Shown: positions 27,118 to 35,899 of the stretch, in pieces | How the letters are laid out: every line of letters starts with the position of its first letter | Position numbering within the stretch: the stretch's first letter is position 1 | Assembly (NCBI RefSeq): GCF_002831685.1 | Contig: NZ_CP025119.1 | Span: 779,001-843,000 of the forward strand | DNA length: 64,000 nt | DNA from: Polaribacter sp. ALD11 | GTDB lineage: Bacteria > Bacteroidota > Bacteroidia > Flavobacteriales > Flavobacteriaceae | Reading direction: 5' to 3' | Made by a program: the position numbers and the translations under genes | Notes under the pieces: model-generated | Told to the model about the DNA's origin: nothing | Database searches by the model: none | The model's input: only the letters and a program-made list of their open reading frames with translations

Positions 27118-28065
27118 TTATTCTAAAAATTTATAACCTTTTTTAAAGATACTAAATACTATAAAACCAAAAATTGTTTTCAACACCCCAATTATATCAA
27201 ATGAATTAAGCTGCTTAATAAGAACCTTTTTTAAAAAAAATATTTTTTTATTATTATTTTCAACCATTGCTAGTCTAAAAAAAAAATTATACCTTTTTTT
27301 AATAAATTCTTTTAAAATTTTTGGGTTAGCTTTTTTATTAACTTTAAGTAATTTAACATGTTTTTCCCTTGCTTTAAATTCAGATAAAACTTCGATGAAA
27401 TTTAGTTTTCCAATTTCATGGGATAAAGAGTTTTCATGAACTCTATAATAAATCAGTGGAATTTTAACATATTTAATATTTGGTTTTTGATATAACATTC
27501 TTAAATTAAAATCCCAATCATCTAAATTACTTATTGTTTCATCTAATAAGAATTCTTGTTTATCTAAAAAAGATTTTTTCCAAAGAGGACCAGAAATGTA
27601 AAAAACTACTTTTCCTGTTAAATAATCTTCAATTAAATTTTCAGAATAAATTCTGTTTAATTTTGTTTTTGAATTATTACTAAACTTTTGAATTTCGCAA
27701 ACTATAACATCGATATCTTCTGTGTTTTTTTTTACTAATTTATCTATATAATTTTCTTTATATAAATCATCACTATCAAACCAATTTATAAACTCTCCTT
27801 TACTTAATTTGAAACCATAATTTCTACAGCTATTTGCCCCTTTCATCTCACTATCTGGGCGTTGATAATATTGAAAACGATTATCATTCTTACAATAATT
27901 GGTAAGTATTTCACTTGTATTATCTACACTGCCATCATCTACAACAATACATTCCCAATTTGTGTATGATTGTGCTAATATGCTATCTAGAGTTTCTCTA
28001 ATTAAATGAGCTCTATTATAAGTTGGAATTATAATTGAAACTAAAGGCTGTATAATATCACTCAT
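27118..28065 (-). CDS. GT2 family glycosyltransferase
   Basis: The 315-residue GT-A protein has VSIIIPTYNRAHLIRETLDS, NWECIVVDDGSVDNTS, KGANSCRNYGF and the metal-binding NWFDSDDLYKENY. It ends in a basic, lysine-rich tail. It closely resembles the next gene upstream in layout and in the CRNYG segment, which suggests an old tandem duplication. The sugar transferred is unknown. It overlaps that gene by 8 bases. Confidence 0.87.
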   Translation of the reverse strand: MSDIIQPLVSIIIPTYNRAHLIRETLDSILAQSYTNWECIVVDDGSVDNTSEILTNYCKNDNRFQYYQRPDSEMKGANSCRNYGFKLSKGEFINWFDSDDLYKENYIDKLVKKNTEDIDVIVCEIQKFSNNSKTKLNRIYSENLIEDYLTGKVVFYISGPLWKKSFLDKQEFLLDETISNLDDWDFNLRMLYQKPNIKYVKIPLIYYRVHENSLSHEIGKLNFIEVLSEFKAREKHVKLLKVNKKANPKILKEFIKKRYNFFFRLAMVENNNKKIFFLKKVLIKQLNSFDIIGVLKTIFGFIVFSIFKKGYKFLE

Positions 28066-29056
28066 TAACTATTTTATTTTTAATATATTGAGTAGTTCTA
28101 TAATAACCTTTTTTATTGTGAAAAAATTTATTTAAGAGTATTAAAAAATAAAAATAAAAAAATTCTTTAAATGACAATTTAATTTTTTTATTAATTAGAT
28201 TTAATGCTTTTCGTACATTTTTTAATTTTGTTCCTTTAGAAATATTAGATCTAAAGGTTAAAAACAATCTAACTAAAATACTATTTCTATTATTTAGAAT
28301 TTGTACAGAATCTAAAATTGAAAACATAGTTTTAGTATACTCATAATAACTATTTAGAATATTTTGTTTTCCTATTAAATTATCATACTTCTTAATATTA
28401 CTAAGTTCCATTCTATAATATGAATCTGTAATATCTATTGATTTATATTTAAGTTTTAAATTTGCTAAAACTCTAACATTAAATTCATCATCCTGAAAAT
28501 TATGCATATTTTCATTAAAACAAATTTTATTTTTAATTAATTCACTTTTAAAGATCGGTCGACTAACTTGCCAAGGAAGTACGCTACTAAAAAGAAACTC
28601 TTCAATTGTTTTTTTATTTGATAAATTTATACTTTTTCTATTTTTATCTAGATAACAATTTGATTCTTCTATAAAATGCCCCATAGAAAAAACTAAAAAA
28701 TCATACTCCTTATAATTTTTAAATGTGTTAACTCTATTTTCTAAACAGGTTATGCCCATTAAATCATCGCTATCAAAAAAAATTATAAAATCTCCTCGTG
28801 TATGTTCTATACCGTAATTTCTACATGCGTTTGCTCCTTTTAACCTACTATTAGGTCTTTGTAATAAGATAAATCTATCATCTTTTTTAGAAAACTTTAA
28901 AATTTCAACAAAATCATTTTTAGAACTGCCATCATCAACAATTAAACATTCCCAATTTAAGTACGTTTGATTTAATATAGACCGTAACGTCTCCCTTACA
29001 ATTAAGTATCTGTTAAAAGTCGGAATAATTATTGACACTAACGGATTTTTCATCAT
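28058..29056 (-). CDS. GT2 family glycosyltransferase
   Basis: The 332-residue GT-A protein has VSIIIPTFNRYLIVRETLRS, NWECLIVDDGSSKND, KGANACRNYGIEHTRGD and FFDSDDLMG. It is the apparent paralogue of the gene at 27118-28065. The start could be either of two adjacent ATGs (29056 or 29053). Its start overlaps the stop of the upstream gene (ATGATGA). Role: one step in glycan repeat assembly, sugar unknown. Confidence 0.87.
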   Translation of the reverse strand: MMKNPLVSIIIPTFNRYLIVRETLRSILNQTYLNWECLIVDDGSSKNDFVEILKFSKKDDRFILLQRPNSRLKGANACRNYGIEHTRGDFIIFFDSDDLMGITCLENRVNTFKNYKEYDFLVFSMGHFIEESNCYLDKNRKSINLSNKKTIEEFLFSSVLPWQVSRPIFKSELIKNKICFNENMHNFQDDEFNVRVLANLKLKYKSIDITDSYYRMELSNIKKYDNLIGKQNILNSYYEYTKTMFSILDSVQILNNRNSILVRLFLTFRSNISKGTKLKNVRKALNLINKKIKLSFKEFFYFYFLILLNKFFHNKKGYYRTTQYIKNKIVNE

Positions 29057-30009
29057 TTCCTAAATTTATATATTAATGGTAAAAACTTTTTCCTTTGTAT
29101 AATCAAAGGAAAACTTTTAAAAAATAATAGTGATTTAATACAGGTTGGATTCATTATTAACAATTTAAACCAATATTTTATTTCTATAAATAAATTTTTA
29201 GAATCTAACTTTCGGTACAAAAACAAACACCTTAAAACAGCATCTATTTTATTAATTGGGTAATTATTTTTAATTACCCAATTTAATAATGAATGATACA
29301 TTTCATATCTATAAACTTTATACAATTCTTCATTTGAAAAGCTATTATCTTCGTGAACTCCCCGAATAGCCAAAGGAGTATCTATTACCCCGCTAACTAA
29401 TGTAGCTTTTAAAGCCATTTTTAAAATTAGCTCTGTATCTTCAGCTACAACTAAGCTCTCTGAAAAATATCCAGTTTTATCAAAAATCTTACTATTTACT
29501 GTTAAGCCATCAATTGAAAAGTAATTTTTAGTTCCTAATAATAAAATTTCAAATAACTCTCTAGAATTAATAGCCTCTTTAACAGTTGTTAACTGTAACT
29601 GTTTTTTTTCGTTTTGATTAGCTTCTCTATAAAAATGAACCCCAATTGCATTATAAACACCATCAATATTTTCATTTTTCTCAAAAAGTAATAGGTCATT
29701 TTTAAATCTATTTTCAAGATAATAATCATCTGCATCTAAAAAAGCTATATAATTACCTGTAGATACCTTTATTCCTAAATTTCTACTGGCAGAACGTCCT
29801 TTATTTAATTTATTTGTGTGATGAACCACTTTTAATTTAGCTATCTCTTGTTTTAATCTATCTAATATACGTTGAGTTTCATCTGTACTTCCATCATTTA
29901 TAACAATAACTTCTGTAACTTCAGGTTGTATAACAGCTGAGTGAATAGCTTTTTCTATAAAAAGTTCTCCATTATAAACAGGTATAATAACTGATAATGA
30001 AAATATCAT
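29053..30009 (-). CDS. GT2 family glycosyltransferase
   Basis: The 318-residue GT-A protein has LSVIIPVYNGELFIEKAIHS, EVIVINDGSTDETQRI, GRSASRNLGIKVSTGNYI and the metal-binding FLDADDYYLENRF. The VVAEDTELILKMAL element matches the ED acceptor motif of GT2. Its sugar is unknown. The start overlaps the previous stop by one base (TAATG). Confidence 0.87.
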   Translation of the reverse strand: MIFSLSVIIPVYNGELFIEKAIHSAVIQPEVTEVIVINDGSTDETQRILDRLKQEIAKLKVVHHTNKLNKGRSASRNLGIKVSTGNYIAFLDADDYYLENRFKNDLLLFEKNENIDGVYNAIGVHFYREANQNEKKQLQLTTVKEAINSRELFEILLLGTKNYFSIDGLTVNSKIFDKTGYFSESLVVAEDTELILKMALKATLVSGVIDTPLAIRGVHEDNSFSNEELYKVYRYEMYHSLLNWVIKNNYPINKIDAVLRCLFLYRKLDSKNLFIEIKYWFKLLIMNPTCIKSLLFFKSFPLIIQRKKFLPLIYKFRK

Positions 30010-30920
30010 TATTTTAAGTTTTTATATTTAGCAATATACATACGTCTTATAAATTTTATCATAGAAACATATGCTCCAATACGAAATAATTGAAAAGTAA
30101 TATATAAAATATTTTTACTGTTAATTTTATGCTGCTCTTTTAATTGTATACCAAATTCTAACAAAAACTCAATTTTTTGATTTTTACTAAAAAAAAACAA
30201 CTTACTATATACCAGGTATTTAAAAAACAGATGGCGGGCTTTTTTTTTCAAAAAATAATTAGAATTTTGCCCAGAAATACTAACATTTGTAACTCTTACT
30301 GAAACAATTGAATCATTAATTGTATAAATATTTTTAAAATTTGAAAAATCTAACCATGCTCTATCATCTGAGTACCAAGCTAAAGGATATTCGAAAAAAT
30401 TATATTTTTTATATACTTCTCTTCTAAAAATATGTTCTGATAATGAGCTCCTAGAGTTTCCTTTATACTTTCTAAAAAAAGAATCACTTGCTAATTCTAT
30501 TTTTGGATGATGAAAATCTGAATACTCTTTTAAAGGCCTACTAAAATTATCAATGTATCTTGATGCAAAACGTATTACATCTATATTATTGCTATTAATT
30601 TCTTCTATATTATCATAAAACGCTGAAACGAAATTAATATCTAGAATATCATCATCTCCTAAAATTTGAATCCATTCTTCATTTTTAGTCATTTCTATAC
30701 AACGCTCCCATTGCTTGACCAGAGAAATACTTCCTAAATTAGTTTCGAATTTTTTATATATAAAATTAAATTTATATTTTTTTAACAATAATAACGGATC
30801 ATTATTACTAGCATCGTTACCTATATAAACTATGAATTTTTTATTTGTTTGATCAGATAATGAATCTAATGTTTCTTTAAAATATTGGTAATTATAATAT
30901 GGAATTACGATTGCTAACAT
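30009..30920 (-). CDS. GT2 family glycosyltransferase
   Basis: The 303-residue GT-A protein has LAIVIPYYNYQYFKETLDS, FIVYIGNDASNNDPLLLL and the metal-binding ILGDDDILD (DDD form rather than DSDD). WYSDDRAWLDF marks the acceptor-side motif. It is more divergent than the other GT2 genes here. The sugar is unknown. It is followed by the next gene with a one-base overlap and preceded by an 8-base gap. Confidence 0.83.
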   Translation of the reverse strand: MLAIVIPYYNYQYFKETLDSLSDQTNKKFIVYIGNDASNNDPLLLLKKYKFNFIYKKFETNLGSISLVKQWERCIEMTKNEEWIQILGDDDILDINFVSAFYDNIEEINSNNIDVIRFASRYIDNFSRPLKEYSDFHHPKIELASDSFFRKYKGNSRSSLSEHIFRREVYKKYNFFEYPLAWYSDDRAWLDFSNFKNIYTINDSIVSVRVTNVSISGQNSNYFLKKKARHLFFKYLVYSKLFFFSKNQKIEFLLEFGIQLKEQHKINSKNILYITFQLFRIGAYVSMIKFIRRMYIAKYKNLK

Positions 30921-30928
30921 TAACTGTT

Positions 30929-31669
30929 TTAATTTATTTTATGCTTTTTAATTATTATTTTAGGAAAAATAGGATAAATACTAATCCCGATTTTTCTAAT
31001 AAAAGCTGTGTATTTTTTTTCATCTCCCCATATTCCGAATAGCTTTTTTTCTCTAATATATTTAATAATTCTAATATTTTTATCAAAAAATTCTAGTTCA
31101 TCTATTAACTTGTCACAAAATAATTTATTTTCATCCTGAGTTTCATCATACCTTAAATAAATAATTAAAATATCCTTTCTTTTAAGAATATTTTGAAACT
31201 CTAATACTGAATTTAAAAAAAACTTTACTTTTTCATTACTATTTATACTTTCACTTGTAACTGTATTTAAAAAATAAATTGGTTTTGTTTTAATTAATTT
31301 GATAAAATTAATACAGCGATTTTGAATTTTTACTTGTAATTTTTTATTAATAATTAAATCGTCATAATGATAAAATATCGAGTATTTAAATTTATTTGAA
31401 AATACCTTACCTTCATTGTCTTCTTTTAAGTCTCTAAGAAAAAAATTAAATTTATTAACAATATTTTCATATGCATACTTTATGCTATAAATAGGTTCTG
31501 TGTCTAACCAGTCAAATGGTAAGCTTTGTTTTCTTAAATTTAAAATTTCCAGCATATGCGCAGGGTGACAATCACAACCAATTGGTATAATTGTTTTTAA
31601 TGATTTCCAACGCTTATTAAGAATAATATCGTAACAATGTTTTTTGGTGATTTTTAATTTAATTTTCAC
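30929..31669 (-). CDS. DUF1796 (putative papain-like cysteine peptidase) protein
   Basis: The 246-residue protein has the DUF1796 signature IIPIGCDCHPAHMLEIL followed by KQSLPFDWLDTEPIYSI; the family is only predicted to be papain-like, with Cys in the first motif. A later IIYLRYDETQDENKLF segment suits the same family. Its role in polysaccharide loci is unknown. The apparent start is a GTG at 31669; no RBS decides it. Upstream lies a 189-base gap, the largest inside the glycan operon, in which I see no gene or clear promoter. Confidence 0.65.
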   Translation of the reverse strand: MKIKLKITKKHCYDIILNKRWKSLKTIIPIGCDCHPAHMLEILNLRKQSLPFDWLDTEPIYSIKYAYENIVNKFNFFLRDLKEDNEGKVFSNKFKYSIFYHYDDLIINKKLQVKIQNRCINFIKLIKTKPIYFLNTVTSESINSNEKVKFFLNSVLEFQNILKRKDILIIYLRYDETQDENKLFCDKLIDELEFFDKNIRIIKYIREKKLFGIWGDEKKYTAFIRKIGISIYPIFPKIIIKKHKIN

Positions 31670-31858
31670 AAATTTATTAATACTAATTCTTATTTAACTT
31701 TAATATTACTTTTCACATAGAGGTTCTTTTTTAATTTCTAAATCTAATTTATCTATCTAACTTTAAGGGATAATTATTGTACAATATATACTTTAATTTT
31801 TTTATGCTTTGGTCACTAATAAATTATATTTTAAAATCTATTATAGTTATAGAGCCTT

Positions 31859-32623
31859 CTAAAAGTTTGTTTTTTCTTTAAATTCATCAAAAGACATTAA
31901 ATTTAAGCTATCTTCTCTATTCTTTTCTAAAATTTTATATTCGAAAAAAGGGTTGTCAACGTCAGTAAATTTACCTAAATCTTTTGTTTTAGAAATTACT
32001 CCTATTCCCCAATCTGTATCTATACAACAAGAATAATAATCTTTTCTTTTTCTGAAATTAAAGAAAGCTTTCCATGTTGTTCCATTCCAATAACCTTTAG
32101 ATGGAGATATTCTGTATTCGTAACTTTCACTGGCATGAAACTCTGTAGGTGGGTTACAATCATGTAGAACAATAAACCCATCTTCTTTTATAAATTGTAA
32201 CGAATTATCAATATCTTTTTTTACTTGTTCTGCTAAATGTAGCCCATCAATAAATATTACATCAAACTTAATATTTTTAGTTAAAATCTCTCCATTTTTA
32301 AGCTGTTCAAAAAACACATCGCTAGTAACCTTAAAATCTACAAGGTTTAATATATTTTCTAAACCTGGGTCAACACTATATTTTAAGTTTGCATTTATTT
32401 TATTATAATTATCATCAGGGTTTCTAACTCCTATTTCTAAATAATTAGTATCTCTTTTAAGTCCTTTCAAAAGATAATTTATAACATCAAACCTATAAGG
32501 TGTTTTTTTTATTTCTAAATTAATCTTAAGGGTTCCGTTTTTATGATAAAAATTATTAGAATAAGCATAACCTAGATCATACCTTTTTTTTGCTTTCTTT
32601 ATTTTATTAATTATTTTCCTCAT
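31859..32623 (-). CDS. Class I SAM-dependent methyltransferase (Methyltransf_24-like)
   Basis: The 254-residue protein has NYLEIGVRNPDDNY as the SAM motif I region (in place of GxGxG), a YSVDPG motif II element and FDVIFIDGLHLAEQVKKDI plus FIVLHDCNPP, as in Methyltransf_24 / cephalosporin-hydroxylase-like enzymes found in O-antigen and macrolide loci. It lies 12 bases downstream of the wzt-like gene. By analogy with ABC-exported O antigens whose ends are capped by methylation, it may cap the glycan, but this is inference. Confidence 0.78.
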   Translation of the reverse strand: MRKIINKIKKAKKRYDLGYAYSNNFYHKNGTLKINLEIKKTPYRFDVINYLLKGLKRDTNYLEIGVRNPDDNYNKINANLKYSVDPGLENILNLVDFKVTSDVFFEQLKNGEILTKNIKFDVIFIDGLHLAEQVKKDIDNSLQFIKEDGFIVLHDCNPPTEFHASESYEYRISPSKGYWNGTTWKAFFNFRKRKDYYSCCIDTDWGIGVISKTKDLGKFTDVDNPFFEYKILEKNREDSLNLMSFDEFKEKTNF

Positions 32624-32635
32624 GCTATTAAATTA

Positions 32636-33874
32636 TTATAACCATTCAAAATCACCAAAAACAACTCCATGATTAAATGAACCGTGAACAGTAAAAGGAG
32701 AAAGGTCGTCTATTACATTAAATGAGCAAACTGATAATAAAGTATCAAATCTCTCTGTTTTAGGTATGTGTAAATAGGAATCCAATTTATAGTTTCCTTT
32801 GGCTAAAAAAAACTTACTAACACGTAATTTATATATATATCTATTTTTATCAATTAATTTTTCTGCAGAAAAAACTCTAGACTCATTACTTTGCATAACA
32901 ATTACAAAAAGAGAGCTATTTTCTTTATATTTATTAATTCCTATTTCTACTTCAATATTAATATATTCAGAACACGCATAAGATTCTTTTGTAATTGAGT
33001 TATCATCATATACTTTAATTGATTTAAAATATAACTCTTTTTTATTTTCAGTTTTTGACAAACAGAAGTTAAGTGGTGCATTTATTGCTAAGTATTCATT
33101 TACAATATTTTCGGTTTCACCAATATTAGATATTTTTCCGTTATTTAATAATATGCTTTTAGTACAAAGACGCTTTATACTTCCCATATCATGGCTTACA
33201 AACAGCACCGTTCTTCCATCTTTCCCAGAAATATCCTGCATTTTACCAATTGCTTTCTTCTGAAACTCAGCATCACCAACAGCTAAAACTTCATCTATTA
33301 CTAAAATATCTGGTTCTAAATGTGCCGCAACGGCAAACGCTAAGCGTACTTTCATTCCGCTAGAATATCGTTTTACAGGCGTATTTATATAACGTTCGCA
33401 ACCAGAAAAAGAAACAATTTCGTCTAACTTCGCTAAAATCTCTTTTTTAGTCATACCTAAAATGGCACCATTTAAGAAAATATTTTCTTTACCAGTCATT
33501 TCTGGGTGAAATCCTGTACCCACTTCTAATAAAGAAGCGATTCTTCCTTTAGATTTAATGGAACCTGTAGTTGGTCCGGTAACTTTAGAAAGTATTTTTA
33601 ATAACGTAGATTTTCCTGCCCCATTTTTACCTATAATTCCTAAAACTTCTCCTCTCTTTACTTCAAAACTGATGTCTTTTAAAGCCCAAACATATTCCGA
33701 AGTACTTTTTGAAGCTCTATTATTAGATGCTCCAATTTTTAAATACGGATCTTCTTTTCCTCTAATTCTAGCTAAAAATCGATTAAAATCATGACTAATA
33801 GTTCCTGTACCCACAGTTCCTAAACGATATTGTTTAGAAATATTTTCAACCTTTAAAATAACATCTTTACTCAT
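32636..33874 (-). CDS. wzt: Polysaccharide ABC exporter ATP-binding protein with C-terminal Wzt-like domain
   Basis: The 412-residue protein has an ABC ATPase half (about residues 1-245): Walker A GIIGKNGAGKSTLLK, RIASLLEVGTGFHPEMTG, signature KRYSSGMKVRLAFAV, Walker B DILVIDEVLAVGD and FVSHD. Residues from about 265 to 412 form a beta-rich tail (KSIKVYDDNSITKESYAC, FFLAKGNYKLDSYLHIP) like the Wzt C-domain that binds the end of the exported chain. The gene is one base from the wzm gene and forms the exporter with it. Confidence 0.9.
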   Translation of the reverse strand: MSKDVILKVENISKQYRLGTVGTGTISHDFNRFLARIRGKEDPYLKIGASNNRASKSTSEYVWALKDISFEVKRGEVLGIIGKNGAGKSTLLKILSKVTGPTTGSIKSKGRIASLLEVGTGFHPEMTGKENIFLNGAILGMTKKEILAKLDEIVSFSGCERYINTPVKRYSSGMKVRLAFAVAAHLEPDILVIDEVLAVGDAEFQKKAIGKMQDISGKDGRTVLFVSHDMGSIKRLCTKSILLNNGKISNIGETENIVNEYLAINAPLNFCLSKTENKKELYFKSIKVYDDNSITKESYACSEYINIEVEIGINKYKENSSLFVIVMQSNESRVFSAEKLIDKNRYIYKLRVSKFFLAKGNYKLDSYLHIPKTERFDTLLSVCSFNVIDDLSPFTVHGSFNHGVVFGDFEWL

Positions 33875-33875
33875 A

Positions 33876-34748
33876 TTAAATAGTGTCTATAAAAGTTTTT
33901 TCTGTTTTGTTAAAAACTAATAATCCCAAAAAGAAAATTACTATTGTAAAAATAGATGTATAGATAATTCCAAATGTAGAATAAGTACCGTCATTTAATA
34001 ACATAAATCTTCCAAGCTCTATGAGGTGAGCAATCGGGTTATAATCTACAACCCAAGAGTAATCAATCCCTCCATCTATATTTATTAATTTCTCTCTCAT
34101 TAAATCTAATGGATACATTACAGCTGATAGATACATTAACAATTGAACACCAAAAGAAACTAAAAAGGTTAAATCTCTATATTTTGTAACCATAGAAGAA
34201 ATAAGCATTCCTAAACCTAAACCCATCATTCCCATTGCGATAATTAACAGCGGAAAAAATAAGATATATGCATTAGGAGTTATTTCATATCCTGTTAAAT
34301 AATAGTATAAATAGAAACAGATAAAAATAAAAATCTGAATTCCGAATTTCAATAAATTAGAAATTACAATAGACATAGGCATTATTACCCTCGGAAAATA
34401 GACTTTTCCAAAAATAGCTTCGTTCTTTTTAAAGGTATCAGAGGTTGCTGTTAAGCATTCTTTAAAATAGTTCCAAATAGTTACACCTGCTAAATTGAAT
34501 AAAAAAGGAGGTACACTTCCTGTTGAAATTCCTGCTATATTATTAAATACTAAAGTAAAAATTACAGAGGTAAAAAGTGGCTGAATTAAGTACCATAAAG
34601 GACCTAAAATGGTTTGCTTATATAAAGTTACAACATCTCGCTTTACAAAAAGCATTAGTAAATCTCTATATTGCCAAACTTCTTTTAAATTTAAATCGAA
34701 TAAATTGTTTTTGGGGGATATTTCAAAAAGCCATTTATCTCGCTGCAT
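33876..34748 (-). CDS. wzm: Polysaccharide ABC exporter permease (Wzm)
   Basis: The ABC2-type permease of 290 residues has six predicted transmembrane helices. The KEVWQYRDLLMLFVKRDVVT and YKQTILGPLWYLIQPLFTS segments match the Wzm/KpsM/TagG start of O-antigen exporters, and FNLAGVTIWNYFKECL follows. I chose the ATG at 34748. The in-frame TTG at 34769 lies inside a TATCTTTG promoter box and so is unlikely to be translated. It is the first gene of the minus-strand polysaccharide operon and is divergent from the GNAT gene. Confidence 0.9.
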   Translation of the reverse strand: MQRDKWLFEISPKNNLFDLNLKEVWQYRDLLMLFVKRDVVTLYKQTILGPLWYLIQPLFTSVIFTLVFNNIAGISTGSVPPFLFNLAGVTIWNYFKECLTATSDTFKKNEAIFGKVYFPRVIMPMSIVISNLLKFGIQIFIFICFYLYYYLTGYEITPNAYILFFPLLIIAMGMMGLGLGMLISSMVTKYRDLTFLVSFGVQLLMYLSAVMYPLDLMREKLINIDGGIDYSWVVDYNPIAHLIELGRFMLLNDGTYSTFGIIYTSIFTIVIFFLGLLVFNKTEKTFIDTI

Positions 34749-34766
34749 GAATTGTTTTAATTTTAA

Positions 34767-34774
34767 CAAAGATA
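34767..34774 (-). promoter_or_regulatory. Putative -7 element of the polysaccharide operon promoter
   Basis: TATCTTTG (minus strand) matches TAnnTTTG and lies about 20 bases before the wzm ATG at 34748. No TTG -33 element is seen at the usual distance. If functional, it drives the long operon down to 11025 with a short leader. Confidence 0.4.
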
Positions 34775-34806
34775 ATTTTTTTTATGATTTTTTGATGTTT
34801 CCTCTA

Positions 34807-34833
34807 TTGTTTAATTTTTCCTTTATATTTTTG
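34807..34833 (+). promoter_or_regulatory. Putative promoter for the GNAT gene
   Basis: TATTTTTG (34826-34833) matches TAnnTTTG, with a TTG at 34807-34809 but only 16 bases between. Transcription would start about 15 bases before the ATG at 34854. The pair with the minus-strand box at 34767 gives a compact divergent promoter region. Confidence 0.35.
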
Positions 34834-34853
34834 ATGCAATTTTTTAATACATC

Positions 34854-35312
34854 ATGAACTTAGAAATAATTCCTTTTGAACTAAAATATTCTAAAGACTT
34901 TTACAGGCTAAATGTTGAATGGTTGGAAAAATATTTTTACGTAGAACCTTATGATGATAAAGTTTTAAGCAATCCTAAAGAGTATATTATTGATTCTGGA
35001 GGTTACATTTTTTTTGTGAAAGATGAAAATAAAATTATAGGTACTGTGGCCTTAATTAATCAAAAAACTTATTTTGAGTTGAGTAAAATGGCAATTCAAC
35101 CAGACTATCAAGGTTTAAAAATCGGACAAAAATTGATTGCACATTGTATCAATTTTGCAAAAGAAGAAAATTGGAATAGCATTACATTATATAGTCACAG
35201 AAAATTAGTTCCTGCAATTAATTTGTATAAAAAAGTGGGTTTTGTAGGAGTTCCTCTAGAAAAAGAGGTTCACTACGAAAGAGCCAATATTAAAATGTTA
35301 TTTGAATTTTAA
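34854..35312 (+). CDS. GNAT family N-acetyltransferase
   Basis: The 152-residue protein has the GNAT fold: KIIGTVALI strand, ELSKMAIQPDYQGLKIGQKL (motif A, the Q/RxxGxG/A-type acetyl-CoA loop, here QGLKIG), and a C-terminal SITLYSHRKLVPAINLYKKVGF (motif B). It would move an acetyl group from acetyl-CoA to an amine on an unknown small molecule or protein. It is a single gene between the divergent polysaccharide operon and aroQ. I see nothing in the 95 bases before aroQ's 3' end. Confidence 0.85.
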   Translation: MNLEIIPFELKYSKDFYRLNVEWLEKYFYVEPYDDKVLSNPKEYIIDSGGYIFFVKDENKIIGTVALINQKTYFELSKMAIQPDYQGLKIGQKLIAHCINFAKEENWNSITLYSHRKLVPAINLYKKVGFVGVPLEKEVHYERANIKMLFEF

Positions 35313-35407
35313 TTAAATGCCGTGTTTATAAAATAGGTTTTGACCACGTTCAACCAGATTATTTTTAAATTAAAAGGACAACATTTTAAAACAAATTTAG
35401 GACTAGA

Positions 35408-35821
35408 CTAGAGAAAACTCTGAATCGCCAAATCATATCCTTTTAAACCAAAACCAAACAGAACTCCACTTGCGTTTGGCGAAACATAACTGTGTTGTCT
35501 AAATTCTTCACGTGCATGAATATTAGAAATATGAACTTCTACCACCTTGGTTTCAATACTCTTTATAGCATCGCCTATAGCAACAGATGTATGAGTATAA
35601 GCAGCTGCATTTAAAATAATTCCATCAAAACTAAAACCAACTTCATGTAGCTTGTCTATAATTTCTCCCTCTATATTCGTTTGATAATAATACAGTTCTA
35701 CATTCTCAAACTGTAATTGTAATTCTCTAAAATACTCTTCAAAAGTTTTAGAACCATAAATTTCTGGTTCTCTTTTTCCTAAAAGGTTTAAATTTGGTCC
35801 GTTAATAATTATAATTTTCAT
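35408..35821 (-). CDS. aroQ: 3-dehydroquinate dehydratase, type II
   Basis: The enzyme removes water from 3-dehydroquinate to give 3-dehydroshikimate in the shikimate pathway. The 137-residue length and [21 protein letters not shown] start (with the catalytic Tyr and the flexible-loop Arg) are standard for the dodecameric type II form. [12 protein letters not shown] and [17 protein letters not shown] (catalytic His, and the conserved Arg) follow. It is a single gene on the minus strand after a terminator for the upstream barrel gene. Confidence 0.96.
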   Translation of the reverse strand: MKIIIINGPNLNLLGKREPEIYGSKTFEEYFRELQLQFENVELYYYQTNIEGEIIDKLHEVGFSFDGIILNAAAYTHTSVAIGDAIKSIETKVVEVHISNIHAREEFRQHSYVSPNASGVLFGFGLKGYDLAIQSFL

Positions 35822-35846
35822 ATTTCAAAAATACATTTTTTTATAC

Positions 35847-35880
35847 AAAAAAACGGAAGCTAATTAGCTTCCGTTTTTTA
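35847..35880 (-). terminator. Intrinsic terminator downstream of the barrel gene
   Basis: This is a perfect palindrome centred at 35863/35864 (CGGAAGCTAA against TTAGCTTCCG) with A runs and T runs on both sides. It lies 20 bases past the stop of the minus-strand barrel gene. Confidence 0.88.
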
Positions 35881-35899
35881 AATATACTTTACTTAACTA

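Noticed and set aside
35826..35833. TATTTTTG (minus strand) as the aroQ promoter
   Set aside because: It lies only five bases before the aroQ ATG, leaving no room for a leader, and overlaps the run of A/T next to the terminator; more likely chance in AT-rich DNA.
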